Source: Prosopocoilus inquinatus (lineage: Eukaryota; Arthropoda; Insecta; Coleoptera; Lucanidae). Taken from it: a stretch of DNA of 64,000 nucleotides. Below, in pieces: positions 10,735-22,656 of the stretch. The notes beneath the pieces are model-generated. The model did not search any database and was not told where the DNA came from. It saw nothing but the letters and a program-made list of their open reading frames with translations. Location of the stretch: the NCBI GenBank assembly GCA_036172665.1, contig CM069869.1:5580001-5644000 (forward strand). The letters run 5' to 3'. Each line of letters begins with the position of its first letter. The stretch's first letter is position 1. Both the position numbers and the translations under genes were made by a program.

Positions 10735-12955
10735 GTCGTCGTAAGTTTTAAACATAACAAAAACACTCTGTGAGTTCACAAAACATGTAATTATAAACAT
10801 AACCTCCACATCGTCATTAGAAATTATTTCAAGCGCGAACTAGTAACTTGTTTTTCATCGAAGGACCAAAATAGAAAAATAGGTTAGAATGTTCAATTGA
10901 ATAATATTCTGATTTTACTGAACCGAAACGAATACACACAACAATAACTTGAGGCGTCGATTAATCGCTGAATTGCTAACGGACGAGAGGGTTAATTGCA
11001 AACGGAGACGAGAAGGTAATGGGTAAATCGGTTGCTTACAGGAAACGTTTTCCTCCTTTTAATTGACACTGCACAGATCGCACGATGGCAGAATGCGGAA
11101 ACTGACGGGCTATCTTCGCTTACGTAACTTGGCCGCCGGCCACGTTAACAAACGATTTGATAATTTAAATATTTGGATAATGGCGGTAATTGACTATTAC
11201 ATTTTCGAGCAAATATTTACGTGTTACGTCCGAGGTATAGGTAGGCAGTAGCTTTTCCTGTCACGCATTTCGCGTTGAATCGCCTTAAAAAGTTCATAAA
11301 AATGCTGCCCTGTCTCGAGTAACATTAATTGATTGGACGATTTTGTAATTTGTTATTTACCACTCGATCAAAAATGCATTTGGAATAGGTCATGATCACT
11401 TTTTTCACACATGACGACATTTCTTCTTCTTTTTTTTCTGTTTAGCTTATTCAACCACTACATAAACATAAATAGCATGCACAAAAAAATAATTGGGAGC
11501 ATAATTTTGGTTAAATGTTAAATCACATATAATGTTAAGGTATTTTTTTGGTTGAGCGTTAGTCTCAATCACGATAATAGGACGGTACATTCGTTACGGG
11601 CACACGAACGTAAGAAATACTTTAATTGCGGTAGATGTTATGTCCTGCTCAAGGCGTAAACACAGTTCTCTCTCGCACGTTGATGTTTTACCTCCCTGCC
11701 TTCAGCAATGTATCCAAAATTAAAAAAAAACACAGTTTCGTTGTATATTTGACAACTTCTTCGGGATAAAATAAAAAAAATAAATTTTTCCTGAGAAAGT
11801 TGTCAAACGTTCCGCGAAACGTCGATATTTACAGAACCTTTTGCATTGTCCGATGGTTACTATTACGAAGTCTGCGATGATTTTCCATAAGAGATAGATG
11901 ATCAATCGAAAGGCCCTTCTGACAGAAAATCAGGCTCAAAAGTTCTGAATAAATAATAGATTGCAGGTGGGGATTGGAAATCCACTTTTCATCCTCTTGT
12001 CCTCAATTCCTTTAACAATCTGCACAAATTTTGTTACGTGGTAACTAAAGGACAGCTTTGTTTGTGGGTCTGCGCCTCTGGTAGCAAGGTCGGTCGTTCC
12101 TTCGGAGACTAAGCTGTGAAAAAGAGCTGCGTAAATGTGCCCACTCAGTGGAGATGGCATGGAGGATTCAGAAGATGATGTAGAAAAGGGCATCGACCAG
12201 CAAATTGTTATGCAAACTACAAGCGAAGGGTGATACACGGCCGGGAAAGTATATCCCTGTCTGTCCTCTGAAGGTATAACTCCCCAAGACCCGCTTTTCC
12301 GTTGGTGTACCCAAAAGAAAAAAAAGACTCCTCGATATCGGGTTCGTTCAAGGACGAAGAGGAGATCATTCAAGGATGACGGGCGGCTAAAGAGTACGGT
12401 TCACCGGATTTTTCCAAAACAGGCCGTCTATAGAAGACCTAGCGGAAGAGAGGAGTTCAGAAGGCCAGGTTTGTCATGCAGTCCAACCTAACCGAAGAGG
12501 ACGATTCATTAAGGTTTCCTCAAGTGGAAGGTTGAAGAGGAATATCTAATTGGAAAGATGCGTAATAGTTGCGTCTAGTAGAAAATTTCGGCAGCGAGGA
12601 GAAAGAAGGTGAAGACAGCATGTGGAGGCAGAAAAGAAATGTGGCCAGTCGAGACGAAGGGAATAGAAGGTAGAACAAGAGCAAGTTGCAGATCGGAAAA
12701 AAGAACAGCAGACTGAGAACAGAATATCAAGGATTATATCTTCATGGCAGGCTAGTAATCGCCCCACCGCTAATTACCATGAATTTACGTTTGAAACTCT
12801 GTTTCCTACATCGGACTCGCTTATTTGGTATGATTACGAAATATTTGTACTTGTTAGATGTTCTTATCTGTTACAATATTAAAAGAGAAGACATGACATT
12901 CTGTAAAATTACAATTAAAGCAATTATTAGTTACGGTAACTACATTGACAAATAA
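10735..12955. other. No gene recognised
   Basis: Mostly unique-looking AT-rich sequence. About 11060-11260 is less AT-rich, with a palindromic GGCCGCCGGCC core, and might be conserved non-coding DNA. A purine-rich, transposon-like patch spans roughly 11940-12750, part of which recurs elsewhere (see 12231-12300). No frame in this stretch has recognisable motifs. Confidence 0.4.
12231..12300 (+). repeat. Dispersed repeat fragment, inverted copy near 17.1 kb
   Basis: GATACACGGCCGGGAAAG and the following TATCCCTG match, in inverse orientation, about 17128-17165. A weaker match continues for roughly 40 bp. It is a short shared piece of an unnamed repeat family. Confidence 0.4.
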
Positions 12956-14934
12956 ATTGATTTTTACGTTCACAAAACCACGATATTAAATGCAGGTAAG
13001 CAAGAACTTCTTATACCAATTACCAAAGATTCTAAAACCTTTTGGCAAACTTTAAATTTTTTTCGTGGTTCTAGAAATACCGGCGCTTTACCAGGTGATT
13101 GTTGGGAAACTTATTACAACAATTTAGTAGTTCAAAAGTCTGATTACTCTATTGAATTCTTTGATGCTAGGCATCCCTTTTTGGATAAGCACATAGATCT
13201 CGAAGAATTAGAGTTCGTAGTGTCTGCTTGCAAAAATAACAAAGCACCTGGTCCTGATGGGATACCTTTTGAATTCTTTAAGAATCTTCCACAAAATTGG
13301 ATGTTTTATATCATTAATCTCTTTAAGAAAGTCTTGGAATCGGAAAGTGTTCCCTATGAATGGACCACCATTTCTCTTACGATGTTGCATAAAAAGGGCC
13401 CTATGGATGCTCCTTCCAATTATAGAGGCATTGCGTGCATTAGCTCCATTTTAAAGCTCTTTACGACCATTTTACTCAATCGTCTGACATCTTCAATTGA
13501 CATCAACACTATTCTACCAGAAAATCAATCCGGATTTCAAAAATCTAGATCTTGTCTCGACAATGTTTTCACACTAAATAGTGTAATTCAAATTCAACTT
13601 CATCGAAAAGGCAGAAAAGTGTGTGCTACTTTTATTTATCTTAAACGGGCGTTTGACTCAATCAATCATGTACTGTTATGGGATAAATTGTTCAAACTGG
13701 GTGTCAGTGCGAAACTTCTAAGAATAATACAGTCTCTCTATTCTAACGCGACTTTCTGCATAAAAGCTTTCAATGGTTTTACCAAACCCTTTGAAGTAAA
13801 TGAGGGAGTGTTACAGGGTGAACCCCTAAGTCCAACTCTATTCGCCCTTTTTATGGCTGATATTGAAATCTACTTTCGTGACCGTGGTGCAGTTGTCGTC
13901 AACATATATCATCACCACGACTTATATTATTGTTGTACGCAGATGATCTGGTGCTTCTAGGTATTTCTGAAATTGATTTAGCGCGAAAACTAAATCTTCT
14001 GGAGAAATATACTACAGAAAATAAGCTTACTGTAAACGCTGCTAAACCAAAAATAATTTGCTTCTCTAGAGGAAATTTCAGAGTCAATCGGGCGCACCGT
14101 TTCCTCTTTAATGGTGCCGAAATCGAACTAGTCAACAATTATATATATCTAGGGGTTTCTCTCTCTTCTTCTTCTCTCTTCTGTAAACATGCAGCAATAT
14201 GCCTCTCCCAGTCAAAATAATCAATTGGAGCCGTTATGTCACTGTTATCGCAGTCAAAAACAAACTCGTGGGACGCACGCATCACTTTATACAATACCGT
14301 TATAGTCAATGCACTATCTAATTGTATCCCCGTTTGGGGTCTACGTTATTCAAACATTATTGAGAGAGCCCAAGTCGGATTTTTTAAAAGACTACTCTTG
14401 TTACCAAAAAACTCTTCTGATTATTTAGTTCGCTTAGAAGTGGGTGCGGTTAAACTTGAGTACCTCATTGTAAAACACTGTCTAAACTGGCTTCTAAAAA
14501 TTCTTAAAATGGAAAATAGCAGATTCCCAAAAATCGTCTTCAACCAACTGCTAAAGATACAAGATACTAATCTTGTTAAATTTAACTGGGCCTTACAAAT
14601 GAAAGGTATTTTTATAAAGGTTAATTGTCTGGACACTTGGAATTCTCTTTCCGTCGGACACCTTAAGGCATCTCTTAATAGAATTTTGTCTCGCTACCGA
14701 CATAAACTCTTTGACGAAAACTTGGAAAGACTTAAACTCTCAGAGTTCGCGCTCTATAAGTTCTTCGTCATCAAATCTAATCCAGCTCATCATTTATATT
14801 GCCCTCTACCAATAAAACTAATTCGACTTTTTTCTCAGCTGAAAGTGTGGAGCACATATTTCTTGAAAGCAAGCTTTACGAGAGTATTAAAGGTCCAAAA
14901 ATCAGTCACTTGCAAAATTTTGACGAACTCATAA
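12956..14934 (+). pseudogene. LINE reverse transcriptase remnant
   Basis: The frame is open from 12956 without an ATG. RT fingers and palm show NNKAPGPDGIPFEFF (13240-13285), NYRGIACISSILKLF, ENQSGFQKSRSCLDN, FIYLKRAFDSINH (usually LRKAFD) and NEGVLQGEPLSPTLF up to about 13850. A frameshift between about 13890 and 13930 moves the catalytic box LYADDLVLL into the next frame. A TAA at 14218-14220 then interrupts the thumb/C-terminal region, which continues to 14934 in the same frame. The YADD box is intact; the gene is not. There is no sign of a downstream RNase H. Confidence 0.78.
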
Positions 14935-15270
14935 ATCTATTAAAGAATCCAAACCTAGATATATAATCAAGGAGGTAGCTTATTTTTGTATTAATTTTTT
15001 AAAACTTCGTTCCTTTATTATTAACGAGTGAATACATTCTTAATTTTAAGTAAATTATCTTGTGTCCCTAAACTTTAATTTACCTCATTACCATGCATAT
15101 ATAACTTCTTTATTTTTTGAAAAACTTTCCATAGTGTTGCTAGTATTAATACGTTCGAATTGTGGTTTATTTTCCTTTATGCTCTGTTTTTTTTTTGTAA
15201 CTGAACCCTTGCTATTTGATTATATGTCAAGAGAAGCAATAAATATATCATTATTATTATTATACTTTGA
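12956..15270 (+). mobile_element. Second LINE (non-LTR retrotransposon), 5'-truncated
   Basis: A reverse transcriptase gene remnant is followed by an AT-rich 3' region and a tail ending AATAAATATATCATTATTATTATTA near 15265. Its RT differs clearly from those of the LINEs at 7.3 and 51.6 kb: GEPLSPTLFALF instead of QGSVLGSLLF or QGSILGPLLF. It is therefore a different family. No endonuclease domain is visible, so the 5' part is lost. Confidence 0.75.
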
Positions 15271-15876
15271 AGAGCACTGGACTAGGGCACGACAAACATT
15301 TGCATATCTTTAAGATTGGAACGACAAGTATTTATAGGTTGAGAATGAATTTGGTCTCACGAAATTTTACAGAAGTTTACGGATATCGTGTTACAGTCAA
15401 ATTTTGATTTTGACGATCCGGTTGGTATAGACTGCTTTTCTTACTTCTTCCTGAGTGTCTTTGGTGCGATATGTGTTGAAGCTTTCATGAAGAATGAAGT
15501 CAGTCGCTCCGAACGGATTGTGGGCCGCATCGCTTTAGTTTTCCCCGTGTCTGGGGGATCGTTTATTGGTTCAGTGGAGTATGCCACGCTATTCGCGGCT
15601 TTTCTGTTCTCCGGCAAGGTAAGCGTTGTGTTTGATTCACTTCATTCACTTGATTTTCACGGGCGTTTACCACTTTTTCTTTATCTGTGGTGTTTGTCCA
15701 ACGGGGTCCTAATCATAGACTTCTCAGAAGCGGGGTATATTTTTGTGTGTGTAAAGTGTTCTATGGTTTTGTTATTTCCAAACCTGCTCGCCAATGAAGG
15801 GGAAGCAGCGTAGAATTTTCTCCCTAACACTGAAGGATACCTGAAGTTACTAATGACCCTCGAGAAATATCTCAAG
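15271..15876. other. No gene recognised
   Basis: A moderately GC-balanced frame runs 15388-15813 on +, but it has no domain I recognise and no conserved start context, so I do not call it a gene. Confidence 0.35.
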
Positions 15877-15938
15877 CGTGTACGAACCCACGACCTTACG
15901 ATTGCAAGGCCGGTCCCTTACCACTGGATCGTTCAGGC
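15877..15938 (-). repeat. tRNA-like sequence (pseudo-tRNA or SINE head)
   Basis: Read on the minus strand, the sequence has GATCCAGTGGTAAGGG (box A-like), a 5-bp arm CCTTG/TAAGG around GCAATC, and GGTCGTGGGTTCGTAC (box B-like). The anticodon loop is one base short and the acceptor arms do not pair, so this is not a working tRNA. A SINE head or degenerate tRNA copy fits best. Confidence 0.4.
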
Positions 15939-18467
15939 TGTTGTATATTCCACATTTTCTCCTTTATAGCAAGTAGTCAGAGCATATCGTAACGTTGAGT
16001 TCGAGCTGACCTGGTTATCGCCTTATTTAATACCGAAAGCTATGTTCCTATCCCGACAGGCGACGCGACGGTAACCGTTTTTCTTTGAAAGCAGCTTCAA
16101 CTGCGGCGATTCCTGGACTCCTCTATCGACGTCGTACTCCTGAGAGGAAGCGTAAGATTTTCCTATCTGATTTTTCTCTGGCAAGGTGTGGTGTGACGTC
16201 GCATCGTTGTAGTGTATTTTCCGGGGTTCGTCGCGGATCGAACCGGTCCGTGGGCGAACGTCGTGCCATTTTTGGGGTCAGATATTGTTTGAATTTTTCA
16301 ACTACGAACTCTGCGGGAGGAATTTATTTGCCTGATAATTTTTCTGTTTAAGTGCCGTAACGTGGTTTTACTACATTTTTTTTATATACATTTACATAGT
16401 TTATGTCCCGTATACCGAATTTTGCTAGATGTTTATTTTGTATCTATCAATTTCGTTGGCTCAAATTCAGAGAGCGTGCAGGAATCGGTTTGAGATATTT
16501 TTTTAATTAAATCTAATTTAATCCTGCACTTTACTCTTATTGCACTCGTGGGACTTCAGTCGATTGTGTCACAAACTAAAACACTAATGTCCTTGATAAC
16601 CACATCGTGAATAATTCGTCCATCTGCTTGTTTGAAGGACGAATCCAACGATCCTTTTTTTAATAAAAACTAAACCTTAGGCGTGCGCGCTAATTAATAT
16701 TAAAAATTTGTAAAAAGTAATCAATAGAGCGCGTTTCTACTACGTCGTAATATTGGAGTTTTTCTCCTTTGTATTTTTTACATTTCATGGACATTTTGTC
16801 TTGCGCGTTCACGCCACAGTTCTTTTTGTAGATGCGAAGAGATTGTAAGCTGCGCGAGAGTACTCCCACCAATGCTCTTTCAGTTGGGCCCTGTAAAGTA
16901 TAAACTTTAGATACTTCTGATCGATAGCCCAGTACAGGGTTGCTTTTTATCACGGACCACCCTGTTTGTTGTAAATAAGCGTACTATTTTTACATAATCT
17001 GAACATCTTTCATCTCACAGCACTTACACTTGTGGAAGGGAATCCAAGGATCACTTTAATTTACTTTATTTTTTTGCCTTCACCTGTGTCGCATTGTTGG
17101 GGAAGTGGTCCTGGAATGTTGTGCCTTCTGTGATAATTCAGGGATACACCCTCCCGGCCGTGTATCTTCTTCTTTATTCGGGAGTTGCGTAATAACTGCT
17201 AGGTGGCGCCCTTAACTGTAATAACTATGATACCTATTGAATAAAGAAACTTTGAAGACTAACGGAATCAAACATATGAAATGATCCCAATTCATTTTGA
17301 CGACTTCTGGGCTAGTTTATGATTGAATGATTCTAGAAATTGAGATTATGGCTGAACTGTTATAGAACTGTTGAAGACTGAAAAAAAAACATTGAAGATG
17401 ATACCTTGATTTGTTCTATGGTTGTATTCCTTTATAACCAAGCCTCGGGATGCTTGTGGAGCTCAAAGTTCAAGAGCTCAGTCGGGAACGTTCGACTGTA
17501 AATCGTAATGATCTTAATGCATGTGGATATTTATTTTATTCCATTGATTGTTTTACGTACTTTGTACAGACTTTGCACACTAATCAATTTATTCACACTA
17601 CAAGCTACAACAAGCTTCCCGACCTTTATTTATAACCCCTGTGCGTTTTTAGTATAATCTAGTAAAAGAAAAACAGAAAATTTATAATCGTATTCAAATT
17701 CTTCTTAAGAGCAAGATGTAATCAAGAAGGCTGGAAAAATTTCTTAATTTGGAGTGCAGCTGCTACTCATAGAAGCTATAACCTTAATAGCATTTCGCTG
17801 CGATTTGAACTTACTTTGTGTCCAGCAGAAGTAAAAGAAGACGATGAGATTTCACAAAAGAAAATGAAAAAAATTACTCAATAATCAAGTCAGAATTAAC
17901 GCGCGTACGTTGCGTTATTCAAATAAATCGGTAATTGGAAGATTCTCTCGCACGTGTGCACGTCTGCACAAGGTTTATGTTAATGGAAGCTTCGCTGATT
18001 ATACATTCAACTTCCTTATAACCGCGCCACACTATCAATACTGAAGCGTTGTGAATGTTGGAAATTAACACGGTTTTCTTGCCAACGTTTCACTCTAAAT
18101 TACACGGGACATTTTCAGTTAATAAATTAATGATAAGTTAATAAATTCAATTAATAATTTAATAACGTGACTGCTGATTTTAACCAATAGGAAGTATTGT
18201 CTCCTCAAAAGCATATGTTGGCGAAATTATTGGGCCGCAAGTTTTGGCCGAAGAGATAACAAGGAGCAAGTCGAGGCGCAGTGAGCTTGGCGGACGTCGC
18301 CATCAAGTGTAATCTCCAGGTTTGGCGCGGTAAAAAGTGCGCGTTTTTCGAGCCGATCTGAATTGTGAAACTAACGTGTATTGGTAAACATTCCAAGAGC
18401 CGCGCCTACAGCGGTAAACGGACTCGACAGTGCGCCCCTTTTGGCTAACTCGATGTGATATATCTAG
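15939..18467. other. No gene recognised
   Basis: AT-rich and apparently unique for most of its length. It includes the inverted copy of the 12.2-kb repeat at about 17128-17165. A somewhat GC-richer patch at 18200-18430 has CGGACGTCGCC and other CpGs but no coding signal. Confidence 0.4.
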
Positions 18468-18705
18468 GGATGCATGCGATACTTCCATACTTTTGTAAGC
18501 ATCGATATTTTTTGAGTTTCGAATGGCATCGGAACATCTATACCTTCGTTTCAATACTTTTAAAGTATCGATACTTTCGTTTAGGAACTGAAAAGTATTG
18601 CAATCGCCAAATTAATGACAACAAAAATTGGGTCTCGCTCCCCGATCTAATTTTGTGGTGCAAGTCGCAGACGTTTTTTGTGCGTCTCAAACTAAAATTT
18701 ATTGT

Positions 18706-18758
18706 CCGAAACGCAGAATCGTAAAATGATTTAAACATCTTACGATTCTGCGTTTCGG
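18706..18758. repeat. Perfect 19-bp inverted repeat (hairpin)
   Basis: CCGAAACGCAGAATCGTAA at 18706-18724 is exactly complementary to 18740-18758. A further ATG/CAT pairing inside leaves a 7-nt loop. The stem is stable and unusual for this AT-rich region. Confidence 0.8.
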
Positions 18759-19379
18759 TATTATAATTGCCTTAAGTTAAATTTTTATCGGCCCGCAATT
18801 TGTATTTTTAGCGTTGGTTCGTTGATTGCACAATCTTTCGCAAGCGCCGGTACCGTCCATATTTCGTGGAAATTAAATTAAATGATTATTCTAACCGTCC
18901 AGACTAGTTGTGAAACTCGGCGACGTCTTATAGCGTTTTAGACCGACTACACTAGTGCACACTGAGTGTATATTCATCTCAGTTTCGGTGCTCCGGTGCG
19001 CCCAATCGAAAACACTATTAGTTTTTTTGTGGCATCTGGTGCCTGCTTGTTATGTTATTTGGACGAAAACATAAATTACGTTCGCACTTGACACTTGACG
19101 CCATCGGTTATTACTGACAATACCTTTTACACGGTTGGATTTTGTATATTTCATGTTGGTTTTGGTTCGTCCAAGCCCTCCTCTTCGTGGTTATGGACGA
19201 AACCAAGTTTGGTTTTATTAGGGCACGGTGGTGTGTTTTAGTTGTGCCTTTGGCTGTCTATACAACTTGCCACAGAAATAAGTACATTAATTTTAACTGA
19301 CACTAAAACTCTTCAAGAGTAACAACTTTTTTAAGTACATTTTTTCTGTGAAAGTTCTAGTCGTCGAGTTTGAAATTAT

Positions 19380-19779
19380 TTAAAAATTTGCTAGAAATAT
19401 CACTGTCCGCCACTGGAGATTATACAATATTGCAGTGCTGTGACTGTTGCCTAGCAACGATGACGTGAACAAACCTGACGCAATGTCAAAAATCTGTCGC
19501 ATAATATTAATAAATTGGGGTCGACATTTAAAGCTATCCAAAATAGCCTCCTCAATGTCTGCAACTGTCTGGACGTTGTCGATCACGATTATAAGCTGCA
19601 GCCTTAAAGGACCCGTGTTCTCGGAGATGCTGCACCACTCTGACAAATGTGCGAACATTCGGAATGCGACGATTCAAAAACCATTCCAGGTAAATGCGTT
19701 GGGCTAAAGCAGCATTGCCCTGGCTCTTACCATAAATTAATACAATACCAGTGCATTCATAATTTGAAAATGTAGGCAT
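19380..19779 (-). pseudogene. DUF4817-type HTH protein remnant of a transposable element
   Basis: On the minus strand the frame from 19779 reads YECTGIVLIYGKSQGNAALA, then RIYLEWFLNRRIPNVRTF, then VVQHLREHGSFKA. This is the typical DUF4817 pattern (a stretch with LIYG, a YxxxxxNRRxPxxxTF core, LRExGSF) found in many multi-copy arthropod transposon-like genes. After GSF a frameshift moves the signal to the overlapping frame (QTVADIEEAILDSFKCRP), which fits the usual EEAV/L helix that follows. The catalytic region expected downstream is not visible. Family assignment is from recall of the pattern. Confidence 0.6.
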
Positions 19780-19929
19780 TGTACAAGAAGAGCTATTTCA
19801 ATTCAGACGCTCGACAAAGGTGACTCCAAATTATTTTCAAAAGTCATCTATTTCACAAACGACCGTTTCTAAGCAACTTAAAAAAATGAAAATACTGCCC
19901 ATTCATGGAACGTGTGACGAGTTCTGTTG

Positions 19930-20850
19930 CTGGTTAAAATTAATGCGCTTATTTCTGTGACACCCAGTATTTCCTGGGAACGGGGCATTTCTGATTTGGA
20001 CCTCGATCAGGACATCGGGGGCGGATTCCTGCAATTAACAACTTCAGTCAGCTGTAAACTTGGGATGTCCTGGTGGCTCGAAAATTCATCCGAGTTTGTC
20101 TCAGCCTGTCACCGTGGTTATGAACAGGCGATTGTTGCTCTTTCACAAATTATTATTGCCGTACTTCTCTTGCCTTTTTCCAGGTCCTGGCTTTAAGTAC
20201 GTTTTTCGTTATAGCATACTTTAAGTACAGGCTTCCGTTTTGGCGTACTTAAAAACACTTTTTGGGACGACCTTCTGTGACGATCCTTTTGGGGAAGCAG
20301 ACATTGCCCACCAACTTTCTTTGAAACAGCCCTTCGAACTAACGTCACTAAATCAACACACTTACGTGTTCAGCCATCCCATTACAATTCGCAGTTTATT
20401 GTGTAACAAAGATAACAAATACAAAAGTTGCAAGAGCAACAAGGAAATCAACACTTTTAGGGAATTCTTTTTACTACGATGATAGTAGTTTACGGCCGAC
20501 TGTCTAGTCAAGAATGTATTAGGTTATGTTATTCTCCGCAGCCATAGTAAATTGCCATTTGTGAAACGTCACTTTGATTAACAAACTTTCGTCTGTGTTT
20601 TTTTATCCGTAGATGAGATTATTGTACGACAAGGATAGATAGAAAAAATTCACTAATGTCGCTACCTGAACACGAAGTGTGTCGATTTAGGACCTTACTT
20701 CGAACTTACTTACTTTTTGGTTTTGGCGTCTCCACACTCAATTAATTATTGAGGTGATGGTTCGACTGTACGAAGATCTCTCAACGTTGATTTTTAGGTG
20801 GGAGATTCCCGTTTATTGTGGCTTGTTATATGACGAGCTTTAGCTTTTGG
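19930..20850 (-). repeat. Copy 1 of a ~1-kb dispersed repeat (inverse copy at 38.9-40.0 kb)
   Basis: Read in reverse complement, segments at about 20000-20110, 20255-20310, 20695-20745 and 20750-20850 match 38920-39450 and its neighbours in order. The shared words include GGCGTCTCCACAC, CTTCTGTGACGAT, GGGGAAGCAGACATT and CCAGGACA. The element is rich in ACTTAAA/TTTAAGT. The open frame at 19927-20196 lies inside it and has no recognisable domain. Class unknown. Confidence 0.55.
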
Positions 20851-22371
20851 GGTGACTAACGCCATGCACAGTATTTTACTCAGTAAACTTTCAAGTCAGT
20901 TTAGAATTTGTAAACTAGTGACGGATTCATATTTTGTATTCATTGGTGCACATATTTTCTGAAATGAATCTGCTGCATAGATCGAGTCATTTCCTTTTAT
21001 CAACTCCGGCGAAGATAATGTGGCGCTCATTTACTTTCTGATTAAGTAAACCTTCTCGCCCGTCGCGACTGAGCTGCTGGCTGTGCTGTAATTTAATTTC
21101 CTCCGCGCAAATCTTATTTCTACTGAGGTAGTCACGATTATGGAAAATTTGAAAATCGTATTTAATTAATTTAAAATGTATTTTTTTCCGATGCAATACG
21201 AGTTATTTGCTGATAAGCGGTTTGCTGGTGCAACGACTCAGGCGATGAACTTGTAGCGTGAATCCGCAAAGTTGCAAATACGCAAATAACTAGGGCATTG
21301 TATAAGTGTTTAAACATAATCAATTAATTCACGATTTAATAGAAATGACGGTTGAAAACAACGTGAAAATCCTAACATCACCTTTTCAGCAACCGAGCAA
21401 AGTACGGGTTCAATTAAAGTTTTGCGGAATTTGGTCATGACGTCACGCACATTGGCAGTATAAAAGATGTGCGTAATTTGTAAAAGATATCAGTTAATCT
21501 GATCGTCATCGTGGGATACAGTTATCTGTATTTCTGACCTTTAAACAATAAAGGTAATCCTTGTTGTTTTAATGAGTTAGTTTGCATTTTTCCTGTTACT
21601 CCCTTTTCACTGCTACGCAACCCCGCGTCTGGACGCCGACAGCTCGTAACCTGTTGGAGACGACCGACGCTTGACAGTAGGTAGCAAACTTTTAGTGATA
21701 TGTTGTGCTACAAACATTTGTTTTTTGTTATCAGTATGATTGGAAACATTGGATGCACTGATGCATGTTTCATGTGCACGAAACTTTTTTTTAAACCAAA
21801 GATATCGGAAAACTTTCGTATGCATCTTTTAATGATTTCCCATTTTTACTTCTTAAATTGATGATACATACATGCATATAATTTTACTGTTACATACAAC
21901 GATACGATATTTCAAAATATCGATACTTTTCTGCCAAGTATCGTACGGTATCGATACTAACAAAAACAAGCATTATTTGATACAAAGGATCGATACTTTG
22001 CCTAAAATATGTATCCCTTTGTCTTTGTGAACCACTTTTGTTTGTCAATTATACATTCTCTAATAATTGGATTTATTTTCTGTACTTTAATTATTGTTCT
22101 TTGATTCATGACTAAACGTTATTACCGATCAACTTTCGAACTTTCTCGCTAAGTAAAATTACATTACTGCTCTACCGTTGAGTTTCGGTTAGTGGTGCAT
22201 AATAGGCCAATCCTGTCTCGCACAAAGACTTTCATCGGAAGCCGGAGCATAATGGTAACAAATCACTCTTTTTGGCTGCGGTCCTACTTCGACTCTTATT
22301 GGTTCTGTTATGAATTGATTTTTTTTCTACCTCGGTCCGTTATTGGTCAAGACTCATTCATTGGCTTTTAA
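20851..22371. other. No gene recognised
   Basis: AT-rich, with the right-hand GTATCGATAC cluster at 21897-22000. A CpG-containing patch at 21420-21480 includes TGACGTCA followed by AGTATAAAAGA, which could be a TATA-type promoter, but no gene is seen downstream. Confidence 0.35.
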
Positions 22372-22656
22372 TGCCCGTTTGTACCACTTTCACTTAAAAC
22401 TTTAAGTTAAGTCTCACTTAACCATCTCACTTAACTGGTTAAGTGAAACTTTTTCAATAACAGAAATGGCCAGTTGCACCGAATACTTAAGCTGAACTTA
22501 ACTTTAAGTACTGCTGATATTTGAGGTTACACAACATTCAGTAAATCACATTCTGAGCGGTGCTTAAAGTTAAGCTCGACTTTGTGTTTGGTGCAACTGG
22601 CCATTAACCACCTAAGTGGGACTTAAAGTTTTAAGCAAAAGTGGTGCAAATGGGCA
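22372..22656. mobile_element. Palindromic MITE with a second palindrome nested inside
   Basis: The outer arms begin TGCCCGTTTGTACCAC (22372) and, inverted, TGCCCATTTGCACCAC (22656). They continue with the ACTTAAAACTTTAAG motif. Inside lies a second inverted pair, AATGGCCAGTTGCACC at 22465-22480 and its exact complement at 22590-22605. The whole is full of CTTAA/TTAAG motifs. No target duplication was identified. The layout suggests one MITE inserted in another, or a serially duplicated foldback. Confidence 0.65.

Larger units (their letters stand above)
18468..22018. mobile_element. Possible hAT-like element bracketed by GTATCGATAC subterminal repeats
   Basis: The left edge reads TAGGGATGCATGCGATACTT and the right edge, inverted, AAAGGGATACATATTTTAGG. 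Both edges are followed inward by clusters of GTATCGATACTT-type palindromes (18475-18600 and 21897-22000). That layout is known from hAT elements of the ZBED/Tip100-like groups. However, I see no 8-bp target duplication and no transposase, and the interior holds other repeats. The two edges may therefore be separate solo fragments. Boundaries are approximate. Confidence 0.4.

Noticed and set aside
11755..11840. Hammerhead-like words CTGAGAA ... CGCGAAACGTC
   Set aside because: The core has CTGAGAA instead of CTGANGA and stem II does not pair; at best a very decayed relative.
15388..15813. 141-codon frame as a host gene
   Set aside because: No recognisable domain, no clear start context or splice structure; composition is unremarkable.
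15877..15938. Functional tRNA gene
   Set aside because: Anticodon loop is one base short and no acceptor stem forms.
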